This document shows, piece after piece, positions 44,529 through 54,797 of a stretch of DNA of 64,000 nt (positions are counted from its first letter, which is position 1; each line of letters starts with the position of its first letter). The position numbers were made by a program, and so were the translations under genes. The stretch covers positions 1-64,000 of the forward strand of contig JAMPIV010011334.1 of the NCBI GenBank assembly GCA_024509875.1, read 5' to 3'. The notes beneath the pieces were generated by a model. That model saw nothing but the letters and a program-made list of their open reading frames with translations. It was not told the DNA's origin and searched no databases. The stretch is from Oreohelix idahoensis (lineage: Eukaryota; Mollusca; Gastropoda; Stylommatophora; Oreohelicidae).

Positions 44529-45068
44529 TTATTCTTCATATAAAATTCTCCTTTGTTTGGGGCGGGGGGGGGGGGGGGGATGGCTTTTTGGTAGTTTTTT
44601 AAAACACGGCTCTAATGACTTATCCTCAGCCTGTGCTTTCCTCATCTCCTCTGGATGAGTATTTATTGGGTTATCCTCCTCCTTCCTTGACCGTGACCTG
44701 GTCTGTACTGCTGCCATAATCACTGGTCTTTTGGGACTTCCCAAAAACACATATATACACCCCAATATCAGGGGGCAGATTGGTTCATTTATCACTGCTG
44801 CTCTAATCACTCCTTCCACATAGCGCGTTTTTACCTCTATTCTTGCAATGGGAAGTGTCATGGTTGTTACGTCCTTAGTTGTCCCTTGTATTTCCGCTGT
44901 TTCTGTGGTATATTGATCTGGGTGCACTAGGTTAGAACACAAAACTGAGTCAAAATCCAATCCTGTATCATAAAGGCACTTGATAGTGGCCCCATTACAT
45001 ACTACTTCTTCACATACAGGGGGATGGTGAGGTTCTTGCTGTCCTGTAGACAGTTCCTTCTTTCCCAT
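44529..45068 (-). pseudogene. Element A aspartic protease
   Basis: Minus strand. The active-site motif is CLYDTGLDFDSVL, a retropepsin-type DTG with Leu replacing the usual Ala. It is followed by TLPIARIEVKTRYVEG and VINEPICPLILGCIYV (the second conserved hydrophobic block, with ILG). A linker (VQTRSRSRKEEDNP) leads toward integrase: AQAEDKSLEPCFKKL. The ORF then runs into a poly-Pro stretch coded by the G/C homopolymer at 44562-44579 and stops. A frameshift separates it from the H2C2 domain. The protease would process the polyprotein. Confidence 0.8.
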
Positions 45069-45069
45069 T

Positions 45070-45568
45070 TTTCCTGTTTTAAGGCATGCAGCGAAATATG
45101 GAGGGTTTCTCTTCCTTCACTCTTTTGTATGATGATTATTTAACTTGCAAATTTTACACCATTTTCCTTCTGGTCTGTAGGGTTTCTTTTCATTTACCTG
45201 AGGGTTTCTGTCTCTATGATCAAATCTAGGCCTATCATTACTTTGTTTAAATCTATGTGGTTAATCCCTATTATCAAAATTATTCTGGTTTTGTGGGGTT
45301 TTATTACTCTCTGCTTGTTTCTTTTTAACTCCAGCTACTTGTGTCTGAGCTGCCTGATATCTCTATGCAACATTGAGAATCTCCCCCAACCTCTCTGCAC
45401 CATGTTCCATGAGAAATTTTCTCAAGTCTGGAGCCGTGGACTCTCTTAACTGCTCCATCATGACCATTTCTTTCAGATAAATGGGTCTAAATGGAAATTC
45501 ATGGCTGAATTTGAGGCACCCTGACTTACACTAGTGTCAGAGGTAGTTGGGCTGCTTCCATTACCTAG
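45070..45568 (-). pseudogene. Element A Gag, C-terminal part with zinc-knuckle remnant
   Basis: Minus strand. It reads FPFRPIYLKEMVMMEQLRES, then APDLRKFLMEHGAERLGEIL (the helical C-terminal capsid block common in gypsy Gags), then in frame after a stop PRFDHRDRNPQVNEKK and WCKICKLNNHHTKE, a C-x2-C...H zinc knuckle whose final Cys codon is lost. Stops occur at ~45365, 45260 and 45130. The Gag N terminus is at 47776-48180, separated by the family-W copy 2 insertion. Confidence 0.75.
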
Positions 45569-47812
45569 TCAACAAATTTTCAAACGTTATTTGTACCAGA
45601 AATTAAATATACCATTTCTTATTTATTTTAACATGCTGATTTCAAATATCATAATGAAATTCACCAATTGGCTCTGGTTTTTTTTTTAATGATGAATTTA
45701 CATTACAGTAATACAAATAATGTATGCTTGTTTAATTCTCTGGGGTGAACAGCTAGTCTTTCTACTTTAGCATTATAAAAATTGTGGTTACATACTCAAT
45801 TAATTGATATTTCAACATAAAATGATAGAAAAAATAAAAACATTATTTAAAGTTCACATATCATGTTTTAAAAAGGCACGTTTGGACCCATTCCGTCATT
45901 ATTCAGTCGCTGTTCGAGCTCTCTTTGCTTGCTTCTTGTAGTCAATCGATGAGGGGTCTCTTGTCACAGTCCAACAGTAATCAGCAAGCATTGACGGGCT
46001 CCAATTGCCTTGATACCTAGTCTCCATAGCAGCAATGTCCTGGTGAAATCGTTCACCATGCTCATCACTGACCGCTCCATAGTTTGACGTAAAGAAATCC
46101 AGATGAGAATCCAGAAAATGAATTTTCAAAGACATGTTGCAGCCAAGACTGTTATACTTCAGAAGGAGATTTTCTACAATTTCATTGTAATTATCATTTC
46201 TGCTGTTTCCAAGAAAATTGTCCACCACTGACTTAAATGCTAGCCATGCTGCTTTTTCCTTGCCATGCAACACGCAAAGAAACTCGTCATCATGAAGAAG
46301 GTTTCAAATTTGCGGACCAACAAATACTCCCTCTCTTATTTTAGCTTCACTCAGTCTTGGAAATTTTCTGATAAGGTATTTGAAAGCCTCATCTGTTTTA
46401 TCCATTGCCTTGACACAGTTTTTCATGAGTCCCAGCTTAATGTGCAAGGGTGGCAACAAAATCTTGCTGGTGTCGACAAGTGCTGGGTTCTCAACGTTCT
46501 TACTGCCAGGCTGCAATGACTGCCTGATTGGCCAATGTCTTCTGATGTAATGGTCACTTCCTGCACGGCTATCCCACTCACAGAGAAAGGAACAATACTT
46601 GGTGTATCCACCTTGTAGTCCAAGCAAAAGAGCGACCACTTTTAAGTCACCGCAAAGTGACCAATGATGATGATCGTAGTTTATACACTTCAAAAGCTGC
46701 TTAATGTTTTCATAAGTTTCTTTCATATGAACTGCGTGACCAACTGGAATTGACGGTTACACATTACCATTATTCAACAAAACAGCTTTAAGACTCGTCT
46801 TGGATGAATCAATGAAAAGCCTCCACTCTTCCGGTATGTAGTTGATTTTGAGTTCTGCCATTAAACCAGAAATGTTGTCGCACGCAGAAAGGTCACCTTC
46901 TTTGAAAAAGAATGTAATAAGCGGCTTCTGGTGGTTCCTATACACAGAAATTGTAACATCTTCTGCCAGGAGATTCCACTGTTGCAATCTGTAACCCAAA
47001 AGCTCCGTCTTGTTCTTCGGTAAATTCAGATCTCTTCTTCATCAGTGGAAGCAGCCAGCTGAAATATATTCTGGCACTTTGGGAACCGGTAGGTCATCGC
47101 CATGTGGTACCGGACGTATTGCAGAGGGGATGTTTGGATATTCCAGAGTCCATTTTTTCTTGTTTGATATACCTTTCCCAATTAGAAGGACCATTCACAA
47201 GTAACAGTGGTTGAGATGATAAGTGGGCTCTCTCCAAATCATTGGAACTGCAAAAGGCGTAGCTTGCTTTTTGCAAGTCAACCACAGTTTAAGATGTGCT
47301 GCACATGTATTGCAGCATATGTGTGGCGCCCAGCTCTTATCTTGATCTCCTATTCTGCAGCCAAAATACAAACTATACGCCTTCTTAAACACTTTAGTTA
47401 TATTTCGTTTTTGTGAAAGAAATGTCACCTCACCACATATATAACAGAAATTATTAGCACTGTTCACACATGTCCTAGGCATTTCTAACTAAGATACTTT
47501 TGATAAGGACAAATGCACTAACCAGTGGCACAATTTTATTAGAGATACGATATTTATACACAAAGGTGATGTAATCATAGGTAGGATTGCATCATCAACT
47601 TCTAGTAACATTTTTATTGGTCATTAGAAAAAATTATGCAATCGCCCACAACAGTTGCGTACTATATATAAATTGACCGTAATTAAATAAACTAGCAGCA
47701 TATATCTTGAAAACTAGAGCCAATCAACATTTTAAAATGTCATTTTCGTTTTCAGCACACCAAAATTAGTTAAGATCAGCTATTTTCATTTCTGGTACAT
47801 TTTGGTTGTTGA
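45569..47812 (-). mobile_element. Family-W copy 2: 2.2-kb element with terminal inverted repeats, inserted in gag of element A
   Basis: The left end reads TCAACAAATTTT, then TTTGTACCAGAAATTAAAT. The right end, on the opposite strand, reads TCAACAACCAAAA, then TGTACCAGAAATGAAAAT. These are imperfect inverted repeats of ~35-45 bases, differing by an internal 8-9-base gap. CTAG lies directly outside both (45565-45568 and 47813-47816). It is either a 4-base target duplication or part of the inverted repeat around a TA duplication. The interior codes for one protein. The right end of copy 1 (57345-57390) matches the right end here. I do not recognise the element as a named superfamily. Confidence 0.7.
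45899..47482 (-). pseudogene. Family-W protein, copy 2, near full length with frameshifts
   Basis: Starts at the ATG at 47482. The N-terminal domain has MPRTCVNSANNFCYICGEVT, YSLYFGCRIGDQDKSWAPHI and CCNTCAAHLK, with paired cysteines (CxxC and CCxxC) that suggest a zinc site, then FAVPMIWREP. After frame changes come AASTDEEE-like sequence, VYRNHQKPLITFFFKEGDLS, DNISGLMAELK, WRLFIDSSKTSLKAVLLNNG, CGDLKVVALLLGLQGGYTKY, FLCEWDSRAGSDHY, PPLHIKLGLMKNCVKAMDKT, NFLGNSRNDNYNEI, CNMSLKIHFLDSHLDFF and GERFHQDIAAMETRYQGNWS, ending at 45899. No DDE triad or polymerase motif is evident to me. Known only as an uncharacterised multicopy invertebrate protein. Its location inside inverted repeats suggests a transposon-borne gene. 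Confidence 0.82.
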
Positions 47813-48180
47813 CTAGTGTTATCTGTAACATGTCCTTGAAGTTCCATTTCTTTTAGTCTTAACTCATGTTCCTTTTGCAAACGTTTTTCCTCTTTTTCAG
47901 CCTCCATCTGCAATTTCTTAGCCTCAGCCTCCATCTGCCTAGCCTCCCTTTCAGCCTCTAACTGTAACCTTTTGACTTCAGCCTCCCTATCAGACTCTAA
48001 TTTCCTAGCCTCCCTATCAGCCTCTAATTTCCTTTCTGCTTCTAACTTCCTATCTTCTCTATCCCGTTCTATAAATTTATCACATTCAGTAGTAACATAC
48101 TGAATCAACGCGTCCCCACTCATGGCAAGTTATTTTGCCGCCTGTACTGTTGCAGATCTAAATTTGGCCAAGTCTGCCAT
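47776..48180 (-). pseudogene. Element A Gag, N-terminal coiled-coil part
   Basis: Minus strand from the ATG at 48180 (MADLAKFRSATVQAAK), then a TAA nonsense codon, then MSGDALIQYVTTECDKFIER. A ~75-residue run of Glu/Arg/Lys/Ala heptad-like repeats follows (EREARQMEAEAKKLQMEAEK), a strong coiled coil. The frame leaves Gag at ~47813, where family-W copy 2 is inserted; the last ~12 codons belong to that insert. This is the first gene after the 5' LTR and leader, as expected for gag. Confidence 0.8.
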
Positions 48181-48368
48181 TCTCTTTCACTCGCACACAA
48201 ATTATTAACACTTATATAATCAATTAGCAAATACTAACTAACTTACTTAACTATAGCCAATGACAGCTCGTCCAATTCACCACAAGTTGTTTAATTTTAT
48301 GTTATTTATTATTCCCTACAGTAAGAGCCCCAGGGTATGATGGAAAAATCCCAGACAGAAAACCAATA
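48181..48368 (-). promoter_or_regulatory. Element A leader with primer-binding region
   Basis: Minus strand, starting one base inside the LTR end: TATTGGTTTTCTGTCTGGGA, then TTTTTCC. TTTTCTGTC.GGGA directly after an LTR is the usual start of a gypsy leader, and the first ~18 bases should pair with a tRNA 3' end. The tRNA was not identified. Confidence 0.55.
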
Positions 48369-50595
48369 TGTCATAAGAGGTTTTGATGTTAATAAACTAT
48401 GGGATATCCTGAACAAATAGGTGTATCAGATGATACCAGGATAGTGCCCGATAAGAGACTGGTCTTATAAGTAATACCCCATTCTCTGAAAAGAGCAAGG
48501 GTGTATAGACATCAAAGTGGGGTCAAGCTATGTAAGTTCTCAGAGAAGATGATGATGATGTACTCTGAGTCCCTAACTGCTACCTCTGGAGATCCCACAA
48601 AGATTAAAGATTAACTGTGTTGTTTTATTTGGCAAATTGTCTAGGGTAATTTATTTAATTTAACAGGTATTGATTTCAAACAGAACTTTAACTTTAATAA
48701 AATTATTAAGCAAGACTGTGTGAAAGTTTTATGTACAATTTAATTGTCCTGAACCTCAATCTTTTCAGGTCAGGAAAATTCAAAAGCAATAAAATGATAT
48801 TCACACATGAAAATAAATATATTGGAAAAACTGTTCCATATTTGTAGAGTGTTCACTGGAGAGCTACACATACAGTTTCTGTTCATATGAGTCATAACGT
48901 CTGCTATTTCTATGCTGTAGGTTCTCTTTATTATTTTACTGGTCTTTTCGATTCATCATACAAAGGTTGTAATTCTAGTTTGATTACTCTTGGGTGAATG
49001 AGTTGGATAAACTGATAATGGCCTTTTTAAAGGACTTATCTTCGAATCTTGTTGCTGATATTCATATATGCACAAGTCAGGACCACAAACTTAGTAGCTC
49101 CTGACTGAGAAGATGGGGTCGGGTGCCAGTTGTATGAGGACCTCTCAACTCCCACACTTCCTCTCAATTGAATACAGCCACGAGGTACTTTCGTGATATA
49201 ACCTGGAATAAAAGGACAACCACATTCCATGTAGAAGTCTGCCTTAATTCATTCACCCACAAACAACATCAAGTCTTACCCTTTGTCAGATATTGTGCTA
49301 ACAAGTTGCACAAGACCTAAAATCTCTTTGCCTACAGTCCGTTCAAGTTGATCATTCCTTCTCTGTATTAATTCCCTGTTAGTGTCCATAGTCCATGCTT
49401 GGCTTCCGTACGATAATCAGGTTAAGTACAAAACAGTATGTGACCTATTGATTACTTCATTCTAACTTCTCCTGTACGTTTATCACATGATCTTTGAACA
49501 GTGTGTCACTCCAGAAGAAATACTAATTTAAATCGCTACTAACACTTACTGTCGTAATTTCTTACCATATTTGTAAACATTGTACACATTTTTGTCATTT
49601 CGAACAAGCCTGCAAATACTACACACATTCCTACTTAGGTCAGTGTGACACAACACATCCCGCAGGCAGTTTCACTTTCGAATTAATATGGAACACATAG
49701 GCTGTTTACTCACAAGTTAATAATTAATAAAATAAGCAAATAAATATATCTTTCTTACCCTCAGGTAAATATATTCATACACACTCAAGCTGAACGGGCC
49801 TTCTAAGGGATCTTAGAACTGCTTTCAGAACAGTAGGCGAAGACTTGATCTTTCTATCTTTCCAATGCTGTCAGCTCTGTGTAAATTTTTGAATCTAATG
49901 GTCCCGATAGTACCACCTTGTTACTATTTATAGAACTACATCCAGCCAATCGGAGGAAAAGTCAAAAAGTTAATTTTTGAGACTTGTGACTTATGTGGTT
50001 CTGAGCGTGTTTGTACAATCTGACTAATTTTAAATATTATATATTATAGTTATTAGCGGACCGATTTTAATTATCAAAAGTGATAATTAAACGGCCCATT
50101 GTTCTCTATCGTTCTATATGGTTTTCCTTTTGTTATTTCCTTGCATTTCAATCTGGGTAATTTTTAAGTAATTAAAATTGGCATTACCCTGATGTGAAAA
50201 TATCACTAAAAAAATTTTTTCCACTACAATAAAATGTTATCATGCGTGAATATTTATGCTTATGTGTTAAGCAATATCAGCGCTATAATTGGAGACCTTT
50301 TCTTTTGTTTAACTATCTTTAGTTGTTAAGAAATAAAATATATTCGTTCGGTCAAAAACACAAAATAGGCATTATTGCCAAGTTAAAAGGTTTCTTTATT
50401 CTTACCCAAAAAAGCACTATGATTGGTTGTTAAATGTGTACTATGTTCTTAGATAAATTTTTGGTGCGCAGTAAATTTGACTAGGTTATTAGACTGCTTC
50501 AAATACTATAGTTAGTTTTTAGATTCAAATATTATGCTAGTTTTTGAGCGGGGAATTTGAGCGTGGTGTCATACAGATTCAAAATTTTTATGACA
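48369..50595 (-). repeat. LTR of element A, 5' LTR (right)
   Basis: 2227 bases from TGTCATAAGAGG to TTTTTATGACA. It is the intact-length LTR, holding ~94 bases (CTGAGTCCCTAACTGCTACC ... TTTATTTAA) missing from its partner. A TATATATTATAG stretch lies at ~50036-50047. Target duplication GACAG follows at 50596. Confidence 0.93.
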
Positions 50596-50937
50596 GACAG
50601 GAGACAGCGATGAGCGTAAAGAAGAGAAAGGTGGATGTCTATAGTAATGCGCAAGTAGAAGGCCAGAGTTGTGCAGTGGATTTATGAAGTATCCTATTTT
50701 GTGGCTGTAGATATTCCGAGAATCAGAGTGATTGCAGAATACTCGGGATTTGTTTTGTCTCCAATGATTGTAACGGCCCTGCGCCAATTGTGACTTATTT
50801 GTGATATAATATACTCACGGGGATTGATATGGTTGTTGAAGTTGGTGTATTACTCCTTAGACAGTCAGTTAGATGAGCGGTGTATGAGTGTTGTCTGATC
50901 TTCTACATCCACCCACATACACCCTACTCGTCACATT
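50596..50937 (+). repeat. LTR of element B, left copy, second part
   Basis: Starts with the GACAG duplication and continues GAGACAGCGATGAGCGTA through TTGTCTGATCTTCTACATCC to CTCGTCACA, matching 56384-56716. A TATA-like TGATATAATATACTCACG is at ~50801. Confidence 0.92.
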
Positions 50938-52962
50938 TGGTGGCCGTCTATTTGGATGTTACAAGTGAACCCAAAGTGGTACAGCACTGAAGTAATAAAA
51001 AGTCATTCAATCAGAAGCCTACAGTTTATTTTTCAACACAACCAATTTTGACAGGATTGCGGTAACTATACACCTCACCGTATTCGTGCGCTAGTGGCAT
51101 ATAAGTCAGCTCGCTGTGCAATGCAGTGACCGCATCGTCGTCTGAATGATTGTTGAAAGGTGTGCTGTAGAAGCTGTTTGTTGTGACTAGAGCTTATATG
51201 GTGCGTAGACGAAGCGGCCGTGTATTCAGAAGAATCTGTTGTGACCAGAAGAAGTAGATCTGTGGAAATCTGTGAAGCTATCGGAGGGAACTTTGTTGCA
51301 GTGTTCTACTCGACACAGTGTGAGGTGGAAAACACGAGCCCTGTTTTTCACTGTGTGTAGCCGGTGGTGCTACAGAATCTGAACTGTGTGTGCTGTGCCT
51401 GTGCTGTGTGTCGTCCTCATACTTTCATCGCCTTGGGACTTGCTGATGACATTATAAACAGATCTACACGCTTGGAATTTAAGTATATGTATTAGTTCTG
51501 TAAACATTTAGTGTTCATCATGATTCCTTGGATATAGCCTAGTTAGATATTATTTTGTTGTTGCTCGTTTAAGGTGATTACCAGTAGGCCTAGGTGTACA
51601 GTCTAGGTATTAATCAGGTATCTGATAAATAAGGTAGTTACGTAACATTCTTTCGTGCTCTAGTATGCTAATGTTCTAGTGGTGTGCTGCACTAAGTTTC
51701 TAGTTAGAAGGTAATTTGTGTTTTATATGGTGCTTACAGTGTATTTTTTAAGAAATCTGTATTTCTTCTCATATACTGAGTACATATGTTTTCACATTTA
51801 GCTTTTTCTGTTTAGTTCTGCTACTTTCTACTTTTAGTATTATCACTTACTTTCTAGTTCACTTTCAGTGTTGCTGTTCTACTGTCGTCAGTTTTCACTC
51901 TTTCTCTATATGACTTTATATGTAGGTTTAGGTTAGATTGCAGTTAGAATTAATTATCATACTTTGTGTATATCTGCTCTACCTATAGCTGTGCCATTCC
52001 TGTCTGCCTTAGACATTGCTTATATCTGCTCTACCCATAGCTATGCTATTCCTGTCTGCCTTAAACATTGCTTATATCTGCTTTACCTATAACTGTGCTA
52101 ACCCTATCTGTCATCCTTCTCTCTAGTTCTTCCGTTCCATTTTTATTTGTGTTCTAATAGCTTGAAGTATATACTAAGTGTGTATTAACATATTCCTCAC
52201 AGGAACTGTTGTAGTGTTTGCGCTTCTCAAAGTTACTACTGCAGAGGTGACTTGGAGACAACAAATCAGATTAGTTTATTACCATAGCCTGTCATTCCAG
52301 TACACCAGAAAAAGCTACGTAACCTTAGTTTGTTAGTTTGTTTTGGTTCATCATTCTAAGGCCATATTTCATTTATTTGTCCAGGTAGCTCTATAGGCTT
52401 CCTTCGGCATTCATTGTTTCAATGTTGTTGTTGGGCGTGACGATTATGTTATTTATTTGTGTTTTGATTTCATCTGTAGGATTTTGCTATATTTATTCTT
52501 AGAAGGGGTCCTATCCTGTAGACAGGATCAGTTGTATTGCCCTTCACGAATAAAGTGTGCATTTCTGCATTAGTTGTTTACGTGCAGTTTGTTGTTGGTT
52601 GTGTGTTATATTCCCTCTTTGGCGTTCTGTGTATAAGGTGTATTCTTCAGTCATTATTTTCTTACACTATCCTGTAAATACGTAAATTTTTTCAATCTCC
52701 TGTTTTTATAGAGGTCTGGTAATGTATATTTCAATATTACTTCTGTGACACATTTCCTTTTTTTTGTTACCGACCTACCAGGTTGTTTGTTAAATTAGGG
52801 TGTAGTGCTTATCATCATCATTTGTGTCATTGTTTGTTTTGTAGGAATAATAATTTATTGAGATAGACATCGAGTACAGTCATCTTAGTGGTTATTTAAG
52901 ATATTATTTTGACATTTTGTTAGAGTATTTGAGGTGCATATAAGTTAGATATTTTCATAATC
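50938..52962 (+). other. Element B leader (untranslated), ~2 kb
   Basis: Begins TTTGGTGGCCGTCTATTTGG after the LTR, in the place of the primer-binding site. It contains no ORF of note until the gag ATG at 52963. The leader is very long for a gypsy element. It holds a 52-base tandem repeat at 51971-52112. Confidence 0.65.
51971..52112 (+). repeat. 52-bp tandem repeat, ~2.7 units, in the element B leader
   Basis: TATCTGCTCTACCTATAGCT recurs at 51971, 52023 (TATCTGCTCTACCCATAGCT) and 52075 (TATCTGCTTTACCTATAACT). In the first two units it is followed by CCTGTCTGCCTTA.ACATTGC. The spacing is exactly 52. Confidence 0.92.
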
Positions 52963-54212
52963 ATGTCAACACTTATGGATTTTATCCTCGTTGGTGAGAG
53001 GATAGGAAAGTCCGGAGAAGATTTCATAGCTTTTGCATAGGCTCAATTTAAAGAGGCGCCGGAGAGACAAGAACGACATGAGGAGCGAGAGAGAAAGAAA
53101 GCAGAGGCAGAGGAAGAAACTAAGAAAGTAGAAGCAGAGGAAGAGACTAAGAGATTAGAGATACAGAAAGAAATGAAAGAGACAGAAGCACAGAAAGAAA
53201 TGAAAAAGATAGAAGCGGACAAAGCGGTATCATTGAGAAGACTTGAGGTAGAGAAGTTGGGTGTAGACCCATCATCCAAAAAAAGAGTACGGGAGTATGT
53301 ACAAGTTGAAACTCCCAGTTTCAACGAATCCATAGATTTTATGGACTGTTTTTTTGGAGAGGTTTCAAGTTAAATCAACTGTCTTACATATTAATAAAGA
53401 ACTGTGGGTGTCACTGTTGACAGATTACTTAAGAGGGTCAGCGTTATAAACAGTTTTCCAATTAACTGTGGAAGATAGATTAAATTATGACATAGTGAGG
53501 GAAACTTTGTTACGCAAGTACAGTTTAAATGAGCACGGTTATCGGTAAAGTTCCACAGTGCGATGCCAAGTAGTGAGCAAGATTTTGCAGAGTTTATCGC
53601 AGATATTAAGATGTTGTTGAACAGGTGGATTGACCTATCGGGCATTGTTAAAGATTTTGATTTCCTGTGTGATTTGATCTTGTATGATAAGGTAATGTCT
53701 TCATGTAGCCCCGATTTGTTGGCTTTTTTCAGGAGAGAAAACCGGAAAATATTTTGTCAATGTCACAGTTAGGGCAGCAGTACATGACAGCACATCCAGG
53801 CAGACCGGTTCATAAATCAGCGGTGCCAGAAACATTTACGACATGTGCGGCCAAGCGGAGTTATGGAACACGACCATATCGGAAACAAAGTTCTCGTAGT
53901 GGGGAGAGACCTTATGATAGGAAGGCAGTAAATAAAAGGTGGAAAGAGACAGATTTACGTACATCCCACAGGAAACAGCAGAATATGACAGTGTTAGGTA
54001 GTAGAAAACCTGCTGGTTTTAAATGCGGGTCACCATGCCATGGAGCAAAGTTTTGTGACAAGCCTGAACCTCAGTCTGTGGCCGAACCTCAGACTAGTAC
54101 TACGGGTAGTCCACAGAAGAGCCAGCGTGAGGAGTACAGATGCTTTGTATGTAATGGTATTGGCCACCTTCAATTTGATTGTCCTAATAGGAAGTATGAA
54201 AGTTCAAATTAG
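52963..54212 (+). pseudogene. Element B Gag with CCHC zinc knuckle
   Basis: Starts MSTLMDFILVGERIGKSGED; a TAG codon interrupts at 53038. A Glu/Lys/Arg-rich coil then runs to ~53260 (EMKETEAQKEMKKIEADKAV), followed by the capsid start TPSFNESIDFMDCF. One extra T in a T7 run at ~53350 shifts the frame. The capsid continues ERFQVKSTVLHINKELWVSL, LTDYLRGSAL, FAEFIADIKMLLNRWIDLSG and SCSPDLLAFF. The C terminus (53754-54212, open) is basic and has two knuckles: a degenerate KCGSPCHGAKFC and a perfect CFVCNGIGHLQFDC. It is structural and RNA-binding. Confidence 0.85.
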
Positions 54213-54797
54213 GTGGTAGTCTTAGATACATTTAACAGCGAGAGTTGTGAAGAGTGCAGACCACTTTTTCATGAAGATGAGACACCAATTCTGATTTGTG
54301 GCCACCCACTTCCATGTTTATCGGCAGTTCATACAGATGGTAGTCTACTCTTGCATCCAGGGTACGTAGGACATAAAGTTGTGTCAGTGTTGAGGGATAC
54401 AGGTTGTACGACGGTTAGCGTACGGAGATCATGTATAGATGAGTCTTGATTGTTGGGTCAGACTGCTCGATGTTTTACTTTTGGGGGTAGAGTTGAGGTC
54501 TATCCTCTAGCGTTGATACATATTGATACGCCATTCTTGTGTGGTGAAGTGAAAGCTTTTGTTCTTGAAGATCCGGTCGCCGACCTGACAATTGGAAATG
54601 TTCTTGGTATCAAAGGGTGTACTGATGAGGATATCAAACTATGGAAGCACAAACATAGAGACGGTACTTATGGAAGAACTACAAGATTGCAGGGAAAAGC
54701 TGATAACATTTTACTGCAGCATCAACTTAGGGTAATTCCTGTGGATGGCATGTCATCTGGTAATGGCCTGGTGCTGATACTTCAATATCAAATTTAA
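54213..54797 (+). pseudogene. Element B aspartic protease
   Basis: Follows gag directly in the same frame after its stop, so a readthrough or a mutated codon separates them. The active site is VSVLRDTGCTTVSVRRS (DTG, with Cys next). A TGA at 54448 interrupts. Then CFTFGGRVEVYPLALIHIDT, FLCGEVKAFVLEDPVADLTI and GNVLGIKG complete the second half, with DLTIGN in the place of the conserved ILG block. The next residues (DEDIKLWKHK) are not recognised, and no integrase or RT follows. Confidence 0.78.

Larger units (their letters stand above)
36539..50595 (-). mobile_element. LTR retrotransposon A (Ty3/gypsy, integrase before RT), 14.1 kb with its own insertions
   Basis: Two LTRs (36539-38671 and 48369-50595) begin TGTCATA, and the right one ends TATGACA, a 7-base inverted end. 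GACAG is found immediately outside both (36534-36538 and 50596-50600), a perfect 5-base target duplication. Coding order on the minus strand is gag (48180-45070), protease (45068-44529), H2C2 integrase part (44449-43652), RT (43650-42964 and 39745-39421) and RNase H (39181-38750). Insert C and family-W copy 2 sit inside. Subtracting these 5.5 kb leaves ~8.6 kb. Confidence 0.93.

Noticed and set aside
53043..53333. Ser/Leu-rich minus-strand ORF
   Set aside because: Antisense shadow of the Gag coiled coil of element B.
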